A DNA stretch of 64,000 nucleotides from Paractinoplanes atraurantiacus (GCF_900215205.1 NZ_OBDY01000005.1:336912-400911); one strand, 5' to 3'; numbered from the stretch's first letter, positions 49,870 to 60,333 are shown. Made by a program: numbers and translations. Notes: generated from the letters alone by a model not told the origin.

Positions 49870-50520
49870 CGACCACCACGCGCGGACCACGTCGAGGTCG
49901 ACGCCGCCGCCGTAGCCGGCGATGACGTCGCCGAGGCGCTGCTCGTTCCCGAGAGTGAAGGTGGCGAGGTCGTACAGGGCGTCGCCCCGGCCCGCCTCGG
50001 ACCAGTCGATGATGCCGGTGACCTCGTCGCCGTCGACGAAGACGTGCGCCAGGTGCAGGTCGCCGTGCGTGAAAGCCGGGCTCCAGGGCCGGAGCGCGGC
50101 CTCGGCGACCTCACGGTTGCGGGTCACCAGCTCGGCCGGCAGAAGCCCGTCCGCCACGAGCGCCTCGCACTCTTCGTCGAGCAGAGCCGTCAGCGTGGCG
50201 ACGCTGCGCCCGGCCTGCCCGGTCCGCTCCGGCAGCGGCGCGTCGTGCAGCTTCCGGATGGCGGCACCGGCGGCGGCCCACGCCGCGGACGACCCGGCCG
50301 CCGGCCCGCCGAGGCGCCCCAGAGTCGTACCCCGAACCGCGGCCAGCGCGAGCACGGGCGGCCGGCACCACAACACCTCCGGCGTCGGCACCGGCGCGAG
50401 CGCCATCGCCTCGACCTCAGCGTCGATCCGCCCCTGATCGCTGTCCACCTTCAGAAACACGTCGCCGACACGCAGGGTCACGCGCTCGGAGTGTGCGATG
50501 ACGACCTCGACCTCATCCAT
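49774..50520 (-). CDS. APH-family phosphotransferase
   Basis: 248 residues of the aminoglycoside phosphotransferase/choline kinase fold. The catalytic loop is THGDLHLAHVFVDGDEVTGI and the metal motif IIDWSEAGRGDALYDLAT. Substrate could be an aminoglycoside, macrolide or a small metabolite. Overlaps the hemF start region downstream of it in the operon by 8 bp, so the two are probably co-transcribed. Confidence 0.85.
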   Translation of the reverse strand: MDEVEVVIAHSERVTLRVGDVFLKVDSDQGRIDAEVEAMALAPVPTPEVLWCRPPVLALAAVRGTTLGRLGGPAAGSSAAWAAAGAAIRKLHDAPLPERTGQAGRSVATLTALLDEECEALVADGLLPAELVTRNREVAEAALRPWSPAFTHGDLHLAHVFVDGDEVTGIIDWSEAGRGDALYDLATFTLGNEQRLGDVIAGYGGGVDLDVVRAWWSLRSLLAVRWLAGHGFDPFAPGCEVDVLRARM

Positions 50521-51427
50521 GACCGGCCACCCAGTCGCGCGGGGTCAGGAACCGTTCGCGCATCTGGGCCTCGGGGCTGCTCGGCTCGGGCTGGACGTCG
50601 AACGCCCAGCCCGCCAGCGGTGGCAGGGACATGAGGATGGCCTCGATGTTGCCGCCGGTCTGCAGGCCGAACTTGGTGCCGCGGTCGTAGACCAGGTTGA
50701 ACTCCACGTAGCGGCCGCGGCGGTACAGCTGCCACTGCCGTTCCCGTTCGCCGTACGGCTGGTCCATGCGGCGGCGAACGATCGGTAGATAGGCGGTGGC
50801 GAGGGTGCTCACACCCCGTACGACCACATCGAAAGCCCTCTCCCAGCCCTCCGGACCCGCGAGGTGAAGGTCGTCGAAGAAGATGCCGCCGACGCCGCGC
50901 GTCTCCCGCCGGTGGGGCAGGTAGAAGTAATCGTCGCAGGCGCGCTTGGCGGCCGGGTAGAAGGCGGGATCGTAGCCGTCGCAGTAGTCCTTGAGCGTCC
51001 GGTGGAAGTGCTCGGCGTCCTCGTCGTAGCCGTAGGAGGGGGTGAGGTCGGCGCCGCCGCCGAACCACCAGACGTGGTCGCCCATCTCGAAGTAGCGGAA
51101 GTTGGCGTGGAAAGACGGCGCGTGCGGATTGCGCGGATGCACCACGATCGACAGGCCGGTCGCGAAATACCCGGCGGACAGATCCACCCCGTGCTGGGCC
51201 GCGATCGACGGCGGCGCCTGATCACCGTGCACGGCCGACACGTTGACACCGGCCCGCTCGAAGACCCGGCCGTCCTCGAGGATCCGCGCCTCACCGCCGC
51301 CCCCACCGGGCCGGCTCCAGCCGTGCGGCACAAGACGCCCGAGCCCGTCACACTCCTCGAGGGCCGAGCCGAACGCCTCCTGCCCGGCCCGCATCAGCTC
51401 GACCACCCGGTCGCGGCGGGCGCTCAT
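50513..51427 (-). CDS. hemF: oxygen-dependent coproporphyrinogen III oxidase
   Basis: 304 residues from the ATG at 51427; a GTG at 51445 would add six. Nearly all HemF blocks are present: RVFERAGVNVSAVHGD, YFATGLSIVVHPRNPHAPSF HANFRYFE, WWFGGGADLTPSYGYDEDAE HFH, GGIFFDDL, and RRGRYVEFNLVYDRGTKFGL QTGGNIEAILMSLPP. It converts coproporphyrinogen III to protoporphyrinogen IX using O2. Gram-positive bacteria normally make haem through coproporphyrin III, which makes this gene notable. Confidence 0.93.
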   Translation of the reverse strand: MSARRDRVVELMRAGQEAFGSALEECDGLGRLVPHGWSRPGGGGGEARILEDGRVFERAGVNVSAVHGDQAPPSIAAQHGVDLSAGYFATGLSIVVHPRNPHAPSFHANFRYFEMGDHVWWFGGGADLTPSYGYDEDAEHFHRTLKDYCDGYDPAFYPAAKRACDDYFYLPHRRETRGVGGIFFDDLHLAGPEGWERAFDVVVRGVSTLATAYLPIVRRRMDQPYGERERQWQLYRRGRYVEFNLVYDRGTKFGLQTGGNIEAILMSLPPLAGWAFDVQPEPSSPEAQMRERFLTPRDWVAGHG

Positions 51428-51527
51428 CGCCTCACCCCTCGCCACTCAAAGATCGACGATCATCCCGAGCCGAAACCTAGCAACGACCGCCGCTCCGCGC
51501 TGTCCCGCAGCGGCGTAATGTCCGGCC

Positions 51528-52619
51528 GTGCTGTATCCGACGCCGCCCCTGACGGCCGCTGACCGGGCGGTCCTGGCCGCCATCGACGAGCTGCGCGACC
51601 AGATCCGGCACGAGGTGCAGACCCGCCCGGGCGCGCCGATGCCCGGGCTCCGTCGCTTCCTGACGGCCGACGTCATCGCCTCGTCGAACTGGATCGAGGG
51701 CTTCCGTGTGAACACGGTGGACGCCCGCGACGTGATGGACGGCGAGCGCGACGTCGACGTGTCCGAGGAGAACCGCGAGGAGACCCTCGCCTACCACCGG
51801 ATGATGGCCTACATGCAGTCGCTGCACGACGTCGCCGACTTCGAATACAGCAAAGGGCTGCTGAACGCACTCCATTGGATGTTGCAAGGACATCGTCCGC
51901 GGCCGGCCGGTCAGTGGCGAGCCGGACCGGTTTACGTCATCGACTCCAGCGACCGGAGAGTGCCGGTGTACACGGCCCCGGACACGGCCGACGTCCCCGG
52001 GCTGATGACCGAACTGGTCGACTGGCTCAACACCGACGACGACACCCACCCACTGATCCGGGCGGCCATGGCCCACCTGCACCTCGTGTCGATCCATCCG
52101 TGGCCGGACGGCAACGGCCGAATGTCGCGGTCGCTGCAGACTCTGATGATCGCCCGAGAAGGCACACTCGCGCCGGAGTTCTCCGCGATCGAGCCGTGGC
52201 TCGGGCGCTCGTTCAATACGTGGACGTACTACCAGGAGCTCCAGCATCGCGGCGCGATCTATCGGCCCGATCAGGACGTTAACGGGTGGATTCGGCTCAA
52301 CCTGACCGCCTATCACCACCAGGCGCAGTTTGTTCTTCGCCGGATCGAACAGGCCGTCGCCGTGTGGGATCGGCTCACCGATTTCGTGGGCGACGCCGGT
52401 CTCGTCTCCCCGCTGTACGACGTCGCGATCGACCGCCGGGTCCGCCGTGGGCGGGACAAGCAGGCTCGGCGCGACCTGCGCGATCTGGCCGCCGCCGGGC
52501 TGCTCGCACCGGACGGCCGCGCTCGGGTGCGCTACTACACCGAAGGGCCTCGTTTTCCCGAGCCGGTGCTGGAGCTGGCGCGGACGCCGTTCACGCTGGC
52601 CGCGCCCTACGCGAAGTGA
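51528..52619 (+). CDS. Fic-domain protein with N-terminal inhibitory motif
   Basis: 363 residues from the GTG at 51528; no strong ribosome site is visible. Fic core motif HPWPDGNGRMSR starts at His190 (HxFx(D/E)GNGRxxR with Trp for Phe). The N-terminal inhibitory motif (S/T)xxxE(G/N) is present as SNWIEG (Ser53, Glu57, Gly58), so this is a class II, self-inhibited AMP-transferase. A winged-helix-like C-terminal part (RDLRDLAAAGLLAPDGRARV) follows. Target protein unknown. Confidence 0.88.
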   Translation: MLYPTPPLTAADRAVLAAIDELRDQIRHEVQTRPGAPMPGLRRFLTADVIASSNWIEGFRVNTVDARDVMDGERDVDVSEENREETLAYHRMMAYMQSLHDVADFEYSKGLLNALHWMLQGHRPRPAGQWRAGPVYVIDSSDRRVPVYTAPDTADVPGLMTELVDWLNTDDDTHPLIRAAMAHLHLVSIHPWPDGNGRMSRSLQTLMIAREGTLAPEFSAIEPWLGRSFNTWTYYQELQHRGAIYRPDQDVNGWIRLNLTAYHHQAQFVLRRIEQAVAVWDRLTDFVGDAGLVSPLYDVAIDRRVRRGRDKQARRDLRDLAAAGLLAPDGRARVRYYTEGPRFPEPVLELARTPFTLAAPYAK

Positions 52620-52724
52620 CGTACCGGCTGGCCGGTAGAGCTGATTGCAGGGTGGCGGTGATGCCGGCCGGGCTCGGGAGGACGAGCGTGGGCAGTGACG
52701 AATTCCCCCGAAGGGAGCGGTCCC

Positions 52725-53192
52725 ATGACCGATCATGTCCTGCCCGCTGGGCGGCACGTAGCCTGGCGCGACGTCTCCGTGGCGCAACGGGTGCTCAGCG
52801 TGCTGACGGCGGCGCTGCTCGGTGTCGACGCCTTCGTGCACCTGCACGACGCCGCCCAGTACGACCAGTTCCGCACGTCCGTGATGAGTGAGGGCACGCT
52901 CTTCGAGATCCAGGCCATCGTCGCCATCGTGGTCGCCCTCGCCCTGCTGATCCGGCCGGGCGTGCTCACCTGGGTCCTCTCGCTGCTGGTGGCGGGCAGC
53001 GCGGCCGCCGCGGTGACCCTCTACACGTATGTCAACGTGGGCGCCCTCGGCCCGGTGCCCGACCTGTACGAGAACACCTGGCACGCTCCGGGCAAGGCCG
53101 GCTCGGCCGTGGCCGAGACGATCGCGGCCCTGCTCTCCATCGCCGGCCTGGTCCTGGCCGTCCGCGCCCGCCGGCGGGCCGCGGTCTCCTAG
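52725..53192 (+). CDS. four-helix membrane protein
   Basis: 155 residues from the ATG at 52725 (GGGAG about 7 bases upstream). Membrane helices: VLSVLTAALLGVDAFVHLHD, IQAIVAIVVALALLI, VLTWVLSLLVAGSAAAAVTL and VAETIAALLSIAGLVLAV, with a short loop GPVPDLYENTWHAPGKAGS. No family assigned. Its TAG stop shares a CTAG with the stop of the convergent WD40 gene. Confidence 0.7.
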   Translation: MTDHVLPAGRHVAWRDVSVAQRVLSVLTAALLGVDAFVHLHDAAQYDQFRTSVMSEGTLFEIQAIVAIVVALALLIRPGVLTWVLSLLVAGSAAAAVTLYTYVNVGALGPVPDLYENTWHAPGKAGSAVAETIAALLSIAGLVLAVRARRRAAVS

Positions 53193-54052
53193 TGCGCCTC
53201 GCCGGTGGCCAGGGCGAGCAGGGTCGGCCGCAGCGGCCGTCCGCTGACCGCGACGAGGTCGCCGGCGATCTGGGCCGACCGGGTGGCGGCCGGGTCCAGC
53301 GGAATCTTCCACCGGACGGCGCCGTCGCGGCCGACCGCGACGGCCCGGTCCTCGCCGAACGCGACGAACAGGCGGCTGTCGTCCGAGCAGGCCAGCGCGC
53401 GGGTGTGCTCCCGCGCCCCGGACACCGCGTCGACCTGCTGGAAGTCGGCGTCGAAGCAGTCGAGCCGCCCGTCCGGGCCGGCCAGCACCAGCAGTGACGC
53501 CGACCAGGCGCAGGCGCTGACCGGCCGGGCCGTGAGGCTGATCCACTCCCCCGGTTGCCGCCGGGGATGCCAGAGCCGCGCCCACCCGCTGTCGGTGATG
53601 ACGACGACCTCCTCGCCCCGGTAGTGGGCGGCCAGGACGCGGCGGCCGCCGCTCACGTTGACCCGGCCGACGCAGGCGCCGCTGCGGACGTCCCACACCG
53701 AGGTGGCGCCGTTGGCGGTCATGCTGAAGACCCACGCGCCGCCGGCCACCCAGCCCACGTGCCGTGGCCTTTCCGGCAGGGCCGCCCAGCTGGCGAACAG
53801 CTCCGGCGGGCGGTCGTCGCGCAGCCACCACACGGCGCCCGAGCCGTCGGACGAGGTGGTGGCGAGCATGTCGGTGACGGCCGGGTTCCACGCGGCGGCG
53901 ACGATGCCCCGGCCCTGCCGGAGCCGCCCGGCCGCCTTGGGGCGCGCGGGATCGGCGGTGTTCCACAGCGTGAGCTCGCCGCTGGGCGCGCTGATGGCGA
54001 GACGGCCGGCGTCCGGGCGGAACGCCATCGCCCCGTACGGGGAATTCCTCAC
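53189..54052 (-). pseudogene. WD40-repeat protein, probably 5'-truncated
   Basis: 287 codons from a GTG at 54052, one codon after an in-frame TAA; an ATG at 54028 is the alternative. It begins in mid-repeat (AMAFRPDAGRLAISAPSGEL) and continues with about six WD-like repeats (VAAAWNPAVTDMLATTSSDG; SVWDVRSGACVG; LACSDDSRLFVAFGEDRAVA). No ribosome site and no N-terminal effector domain are seen. It looks like the propeller part of a larger protein that has lost its front end, though a free-standing propeller cannot be excluded. Confidence 0.55.
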
Positions 54053-54268
54053 TTATGTGTCCCTGGTCTGCTGAGGGGGGCAATTTCTCCGGCGCGTGAA
54101 TAGATACCAGGGAGTACGCGCCGAACGTGTGCGAACGGGCCTCCGACCAGGCCATTCGCGAATCAAGCCGCCGCCACGGCATTGAACTGTGAACGAGTAC
54201 ACAGACATGCTTCTATATGGATTGGCGAAGTGCAAGAGTTGATTAAGAGCGGCGCCGAGGAGATTTCC

Positions 54269-55078
54269 ATGGCCAAGAAGAGTGAACCGAAACGGCTGGA
54301 CCGGGAGTTGTACGAGGCCGAGCTGGCCCGGTTGCAGGCCGAGCTGGTCAAAGTGCAGGAGTGGGTGCGGGCCACCGGAGCGCGGGTGGTGGCGCTGTTC
54401 GAGGGGCGGGACGCGGCCGGCAAGGGCGGCACGATCAAGCGGGTCACCGAATATCTGAACCCTCGTGTCGCGCGCATCGTCGCGCTGCCGGCCCCCTCGG
54501 AGCGGCAGCGCACCCGCTGGTATTTCCAGCGGTACGTCGAGCACCTGCCGTCGGCCGGTGAGATCGTGCTGTTCGACCGCAGCTGGTACAACCGTGCCGG
54601 AGTGGAGCGGGTCATGGGCTTCTGCACCAAGCAGGAGTATGTGCGTTTCCTGCACCAGTGCCCGATCTTCGAGCGCCTTCTCGTCGAGGACGGCATCCTG
54701 CTGCGCAAGTACTGGTTCTCGGTGAGCGACCACGAGCAGGAGCGCCGGTTCCGGTCCCGGCTGGACGATCCGATGCGCCGGTGGAAACTGTCGCCGATGG
54801 ACGTCGAGTCGATCAGCCGGTGGGAGGAGTACTCCCGGGCCAAGGACGAGATGTTCGTGCACACGGACATCCCGGAGGCGCCGTGGAACGTCGTCGACGC
54901 CGAGGACAAGCGGCGGGCCCGGATCAACATGATCGCGCATCTGATCGCCAGCATCCCGTACACCGAGGTCGAACTGCCGAAGATCAAGCTGCCGCACCGG
55001 CCGGAGGGCTCCGGATATCAGCGGTCGCCCCGGGAGCTCCAGACGAGCGTGCCCGACCACGCCGCGACCCTGGGGTAA
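54269..55078 (+). CDS. ppk2: polyphosphate kinase 2
   Basis: 269 residues from the ATG at 54269 (GAGGAG about 7 bases upstream). Walker A FEGRDAAGKGGTIK, Walker B-like VLFDRSWYNRAGVERVMGF, the lid SDHEQERRFRSRLDDPMRRW KLSPMD and SRAKDEMFVHTD are diagnostic of PPK2. It transfers phosphate between polyphosphate and nucleotides; class I (NDP to NTP) fits the single-domain size. The 216-bp upstream gap is AT-richer and probably holds its promoter. Confidence 0.93.
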   Translation: MAKKSEPKRLDRELYEAELARLQAELVKVQEWVRATGARVVALFEGRDAAGKGGTIKRVTEYLNPRVARIVALPAPSERQRTRWYFQRYVEHLPSAGEIVLFDRSWYNRAGVERVMGFCTKQEYVRFLHQCPIFERLLVEDGILLRKYWFSVSDHEQERRFRSRLDDPMRRWKLSPMDVESISRWEEYSRAKDEMFVHTDIPEAPWNVVDAEDKRRARINMIAHLIASIPYTEVELPKIKLPHRPEGSGYQRSPRELQTSVPDHAATLG

Positions 55079-55156
55079 TCATTCTCCGGGGATGATGCGC
55101 CGCGCGCGCGGACGGTCACAGGGTGAGAACACCTGGGCTCGTCCTTGGAGGCGCGT

Positions 55157-56464
55157 GTGAACAGCTTGGGAAAGGGTTCCGCCCGGCGCCGCCTCGCCGC
55201 GGCGACGGTCCTCGCCTTGTCGGCCGGCCTGCTGACCGCCTGCGGCGACGACAGCGGCCTGCCGGTCATCACGTGGTACATCAACCCGGACAACGGCGGG
55301 CAGGGACGGCTCGCCGAGCGGTGCGCGGCCGAAGCCGGCAACACCTACAAGGTCGACGTCCAGGTGCTGCCGAACGACGCCTCCCAGCAGCGGGAGCAGC
55401 TGGTGCGGCGGCTCGCGGCCAAGGACAGCTCGATCGACGTGATGAGCCTCGATCCGCCGTTCGTGGCCGAGTTCGCCAACGCCGAGTTCCTGCGGCCGTT
55501 CGACGACGCCGACGCCGCCGCGCTGACGAAAGACGTGCTGAAGGGGCCGCTGCAGACCGCGTACTGGAAAGACCAGCTCGTCGCGGCGCCGTTCTGGGCG
55601 AACACGCAGCTGCTCTGGTACCGCAAGTCGGTGGCCCAGGCGGCGGGCGTCGATCCCGCCGCGGCGAACTTCACCTGGGACGAGATGATCCGTACGGCCG
55701 AAAGCCAGAAGAAGGTCATCGGCGTGCAGGCCAACCGCTACGAGGGCTACATGGTCTGGATCAACGCGCTGGTCGCGTCGGCCGGCGGGGAGATCATCGG
55801 CGACGTCGAGGCCGGCAAGGACGCCAAGCCCGAGATCAACTCACCGGCCGGTGACGACGCGGCCCGGGTCATCGGTGATCTCGCCCGGTCGGCGGCGGCA
55901 CCGCCGGCCATGTCCACGATGGGCGAGGAGGAGGCGCGATCGGCCTTCCAGAGCGACGCCGGCGGCTTCATGGTCAATTGGCCGTACGTCTACAGTGCCG
56001 CCAAGGAGTCGGTGGCCGGCGGCGGCATCACCCAGCAGGTCTTCGACGACATCGCCTGGGCCCGCTACCCGCGGATGGCCGCCGACAAGCCGAGCAAGCC
56101 ACCGCTGGGCGGCATCAACCTCACCATCGGCGCCTTCTCCAAGCACCCCGAGCAGGCCCTCGACCTGGTGAAGTGCGCGACCTCGCTGCCGAACAACGTC
56201 GCCTACATGCTCGACGCCGGCAACCCGGCCGCCCGCGGTCCCGCCTACGACGATCCCAAGGTGCGCGAGGCGTACCCGATGGCCGAGGTGATCCGGCAGT
56301 CCATCAACGACGCCGGGCCGCGGCCGATCACCCCGTACTACAACGACGTCTCCACGTCGGTGCAGATCACCTGGCACCCGGCGACCGATGTCACCGCGCC
56401 CGCGACCCCGGAGGAGGCGGCCACCTTCATGTCCGACGTCCTGCTGGGCAAGCGACTCCTGTGA
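55157..56464 (+). CDS. sugar ABC transporter, substrate-binding lipoprotein (LpqY-like)
   Basis: 435 residues from the GTG at 55157 with TTGGAGG upstream. Signal peptide and lipobox LLTACG. The mature part is an extracellular solute-binding protein of cluster 1: VITWYINPDNGGQ, IDVMSLDPPFVAEFANAEFL RPFD, APFWANTQLLWYRKS, GGFMVNWPYVYSAAK and LGGINLTIGAFSKHP. Its closest recognisable relatives by pattern are trehalose/maltose binders such as LpqY. First gene of a four-gene importer operon. Confidence 0.88.
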   Translation: MNSLGKGSARRRLAAATVLALSAGLLTACGDDSGLPVITWYINPDNGGQGRLAERCAAEAGNTYKVDVQVLPNDASQQREQLVRRLAAKDSSIDVMSLDPPFVAEFANAEFLRPFDDADAAALTKDVLKGPLQTAYWKDQLVAAPFWANTQLLWYRKSVAQAAGVDPAAANFTWDEMIRTAESQKKVIGVQANRYEGYMVWINALVASAGGEIIGDVEAGKDAKPEINSPAGDDAARVIGDLARSAAAPPAMSTMGEEEARSAFQSDAGGFMVNWPYVYSAAKESVAGGGITQQVFDDIAWARYPRMAADKPSKPPLGGINLTIGAFSKHPEQALDLVKCATSLPNNVAYMLDAGNPAARGPAYDDPKVREAYPMAEVIRQSINDAGPRPITPYYNDVSTSVQITWHPATDVTAPATPEEAATFMSDVLLGKRLL

Positions 56465-56482
56465 GCTGAGAGGGACATCCGC

Positions 56483-57411
56483 ATGACCATGACCGATGTC
56501 CGGGTCGCTCCGCCGGCGCCGGAACCCGAAGAGGTCACCGACCGCGCACGCCACGAGCGGCGGCTGGGGCTGACGTTGTCGGCGCCCGCGTTCCTCGTGA
56601 TGGTGTTCGTGACCGCCTACCCGCTGATCTACGCGGTCGTGCTGTCGCTGTACAACTACCGGCTGACCGACCCGGAGGGGCGCGAGTTCGTCGGGCTGCG
56701 CAACTACGCCACCGTGCTGACCGACTCGGTGTGGTGGTCCGACTTCGTCACCACGCTGATCATCACGGTGGCCAGCGTCGCGATCGAACTGGTGCTGGGC
56801 TTCGCCTTCGCCTTCGTGATGTACCGGATCATCCAGGGCCGCTCGCTGGTCCGCACGGGCATCCTGATCCCGTACGGCATCGTCACCGTCGTCTCGGCGT
56901 ACATCTGGCAATTCGCCTTCCAGCTGGACTCGGGATTCGTGAACCAGTGGTTCGGGCTCGGCGACTTCAACTTCTTCGGCCAGCGATGGTCGGCCCTGTT
57001 CGTCATCATCCTGTCGGAGATCTGGAAGACCACGCCGTTCATCTCGCTGCTCCTGCTGGCCGGGCTGGTGCAGGTGCCGGAGGAATATCAGGAGGCGGCC
57101 CGGGTCGACGGCGCCACACCCTGGCAGCGGCTCTGGCGGGTGACCCTGCCCAACATGAAGGCGGCCATCATGGTCGCGCTGCTCTTCCGCACCCTGGATG
57201 CGTGGCGCATCTTCGACAACCCGTTCATCATGACCCGCGGCGCCAACAACACCGAGACGCTCTCCTTCCTGGCCTACCGGCAGAACGTCACGCTGGTGAA
57301 CCTGGGCACCGGCTCGGCCGTCTCCGTGCTGCTGTTCCTCACCGTCGTGATCATCGCGTTCATCTTCGTCAAGGGATTCCGCACGGACCTGTCGCAAGTT
57401 CGGGGTGATCG

Positions 57412-57415
<4 letters not shown>
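56483..57415 (+). CDS. sugar ABC transporter permease (SugA/MalF-like)
   Basis: 310 residues with six membrane helices and the EAA loop EEYQEAARVDGATPWQRLWR VTLP that docks the ATPase. Starts at ATG 56483, 18 bp after the binding-protein stop. Its stop overlaps the next gene's start (ATGA-type, GTGATG). Confidence 0.9.
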
Positions 57416-58251
<836 letters not shown>

Positions 58252-58268
58252 ACTGGGAGGACGCCGCC

Positions 58269-59468
58269 ATGGCCGCCATCGAAATGCGGAACATCGTCAA
58301 GCGTTACGGCGACGGCTTCCAGGCCGTCGACAACGTCAGCCTGGACATCGCCGACGGCGAGTTCATCATCCTCGTCGGCCCGTCGGGCTGCGGCAAATCG
58401 ACACTGCTGCGCATGATCGTCGGCCTCGAGGACATCACCTCGGGCGACATGATCATCGGCGGCACCCGGGTCAACAAGAAGGCGCCCCGTGACCGCAACC
58501 TCGCGATGGTGTTCCAGAACTACGCCCTCTACCCGCACCTGACCGTCTTCGAGAACATCGCCTTCCCGCTGCGGCTCAAAAAGACGCCCGACGCGGAGGT
58601 CACCGAACAGGTCAACCGGGCCGCCGAGCTGCTCCAGCTCACCGAGCACCTCGACCGCCGGCCGGCGCACCTCTCCGGCGGGCAGCGGCAGCGCGTCGCC
58701 ATGGGCCGGGCGATCGTGCGGCAGGCCGACGCGTTCCTGTTCGACGAGCCACTGTCCAACCTCGACGCCAAACTGCGCGGGCAGATGCGCACGGAGATCT
58801 CCCGCATGCAGCGCCGGCTCGGCACGACCACCGTCTACGTCACCCACGACCAGACCGAAGCCATGACCCTCGGCGACCGCATCGCGGTGCTGCGCAAGGG
58901 CGTGCTGCAACAGGTCGGATCGGCCCGGCAGCTGTACGAGGAACCGGCCAACCTGTTCGTGGCCGGTTTCATCGGGTCGCCGCCGATGAACTTCGTGCCC
59001 GGCCGGTTCCGGGGCGGCGAGATCGAGACCCCGTTCGGCACGGTCTCCGCGTCCAGCGAGCGACTGCGCAAGGTCGGCGACCGGGAGCTGGTCATCATCG
59101 GCCTGCGCCCCGAGCATTTTGAGGACTCCTCGCTGGTGCCGGCCGAGAAACGGCCCCACGGCCAGATCTTCACCGCCGAGGTCGACGTGACCGAATGGCT
59201 GGGCCACGAGCTTTACGCGTACGTCCCGTACGAGGCGCCGCCCGAGGTCACCCAGCAGCTCGAGGAACTGGAGCGGGAGCTCGACAGCGAGCAGATGCGC
59301 ACCCAGCTCGTCGTCGCCCTGGACGCGGGCAGCCGGATCCGCTCCGGATCGAAGGCTCAGCTGTGGTTCGATCCGGAGCGGATGCACGTCTTCGACGCCG
59401 CGACCGGGGAGAATCTGACCCGCGACCCCGATCGCGTCTTCGAGCAGGACGAGCCGGTCAGCAGTTGA
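58269..59468 (+). CDS. sugar ABC transporter ATPase (SugC/MsmK-like)
   Basis: 399 residues from the ATG at 58269 (GGGAGG upstream). Walker A VGPSGCGKST, signature HLSGGQRQRVAMGRAIV, Walker B AFLFDEPLSNLDAKL, and the C-terminal TOBE/regulatory domain of CUT1 ATPases (FVAGFIGSPPMNFVPG; IGLRPEHF). A short acidic helix (EELERELDSEQMRTQ) is inserted in the TOBE part, as in trehalose-type SugC proteins. Last gene of the operon; its 3' end overlaps the ThuA-like gene by 11 bp. Confidence 0.92.
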   Translation: MAAIEMRNIVKRYGDGFQAVDNVSLDIADGEFIILVGPSGCGKSTLLRMIVGLEDITSGDMIIGGTRVNKKAPRDRNLAMVFQNYALYPHLTVFENIAFPLRLKKTPDAEVTEQVNRAAELLQLTEHLDRRPAHLSGGQRQRVAMGRAIVRQADAFLFDEPLSNLDAKLRGQMRTEISRMQRRLGTTTVYVTHDQTEAMTLGDRIAVLRKGVLQQVGSARQLYEEPANLFVAGFIGSPPMNFVPGRFRGGEIETPFGTVSASSERLRKVGDRELVIIGLRPEHFEDSSLVPAEKRPHGQIFTAEVDVTEWLGHELYAYVPYEAPPEVTQQLEELERELDSEQMRTQLVVALDAGSRIRSGSKAQLWFDPERMHVFDAATGENLTRDPDRVFEQDEPVSS

Positions 59469-60252
59469 AGCTGGCCGCCCCGGCGGCCATCTTCAGCCCG
59501 CCGAGGATGTGGGCCAGCAGCAGCGGGTCGTTGTAGTACTCGGCCTTGTGGCCCATGGCGGTGTAGAAGGCACGGCCGCCGTCGTACCGGTGGCACCACG
59601 AGATGGGGTGGTGCCGGCCCATGCCCGGTGAGCCCTCGGGCTCGCTGTAGCCGCGCGGGTCGTACGTGCGCTCGTCGACCTCGGTCAGGACCCGTACGGT
59701 GCCCCAGGGGTTGGTCCGGAAGTTGTACCACTCCTCCTCGCGCACCCACCGGCGCGGCAGCGGCTTGGTGGCAGCGGTGTCGTGGCCGAGCACGTGCAGG
59801 GTGGCGGTCTGGAACTGGTCGTTGACGCCGCCCGGGTGGTCGCGGAAGTAGGCGCCGACCAGGCCGCCGTACCAGGCCCAGTCGTACTCGGTGTCGGAGG
59901 CGGCGTGGATGCCGGCGTAGCCGCCGCCGTGCCGGATGTAGCGCTCGAAGGCGGCCTGCTGGGCGTCGTTCAGCACGTCGCCGGTGGTGCTCAGCCACAC
60001 CACCACGTCGTAGCGGGCCAGGTTGCGGTCGGTGAACGCGGCCGCGTCCTCGGTCGCGTCGACCCGGAAGTGGTTGCGGGCGCCCAGCTGCTTGATCGCG
60101 GCCACCCCGGCCGGAATCGAGTCGTGCCGGAACGCCGCCGTCTTGGAGAAGACCAGCGCGCTGAACCGCTGATGCCCGCCGGACGCCGCGGCTGGGCTCG
60201 CGAACCCGGCCACGACCAGCAGCGCGACTGCGAATCTGATCAGAAACCTCAT
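59458..60252 (-). CDS. secreted ThuA-like protein
   Basis: 264 residues with a signal peptide (MRFLIRFAVALLVVAGFASP AAAS). The ThuA-type glutamine amidotransferase-like fold is clear: ALVFSKTAAFRHDSIPAGVA, YDVVVWLSTTGDVLNDAQQA, YAGIHAASDTEYDWAWYGGL VGAYF, and the C-terminal RAFYTAMGHKAEYYNDPLLL. ThuA proteins are tied to trehalose use; its position tail to tail with a disaccharide importer suggests it works on the same sugar outside the cell. Confidence 0.88.
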   Translation of the reverse strand: MRFLIRFAVALLVVAGFASPAAASGGHQRFSALVFSKTAAFRHDSIPAGVAAIKQLGARNHFRVDATEDAAAFTDRNLARYDVVVWLSTTGDVLNDAQQAAFERYIRHGGGYAGIHAASDTEYDWAWYGGLVGAYFRDHPGGVNDQFQTATLHVLGHDTAATKPLPRRWVREEEWYNFRTNPWGTVRVLTEVDERTYDPRGYSEPEGSPGMGRHHPISWCHRYDGGRAFYTAMGHKAEYYNDPLLLAHILGGLKMAAGAASFNC

Positions 60253-60333
60253 GATTCCTCCCGTCGTCGATCGAAGCCTATGACTTCCTAGCGACCGCGG
60301 GGAAGGCGCTGGAGATACCTGTCCACCGCCCAG

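Noticed and set aside
54039..54050. Fifth GGGA-TCC box near the WD40 remnant
   Set aside because: GGGGAATTCCTC lies inside the coding frame and its right half is degenerate; likely chance.
51477..54182. 901-codon minus-strand open frame over the Fic, membrane protein and WD40 genes
   Set aside because: Composition is that of a shadow frame; the genes in other frames have clear domains.
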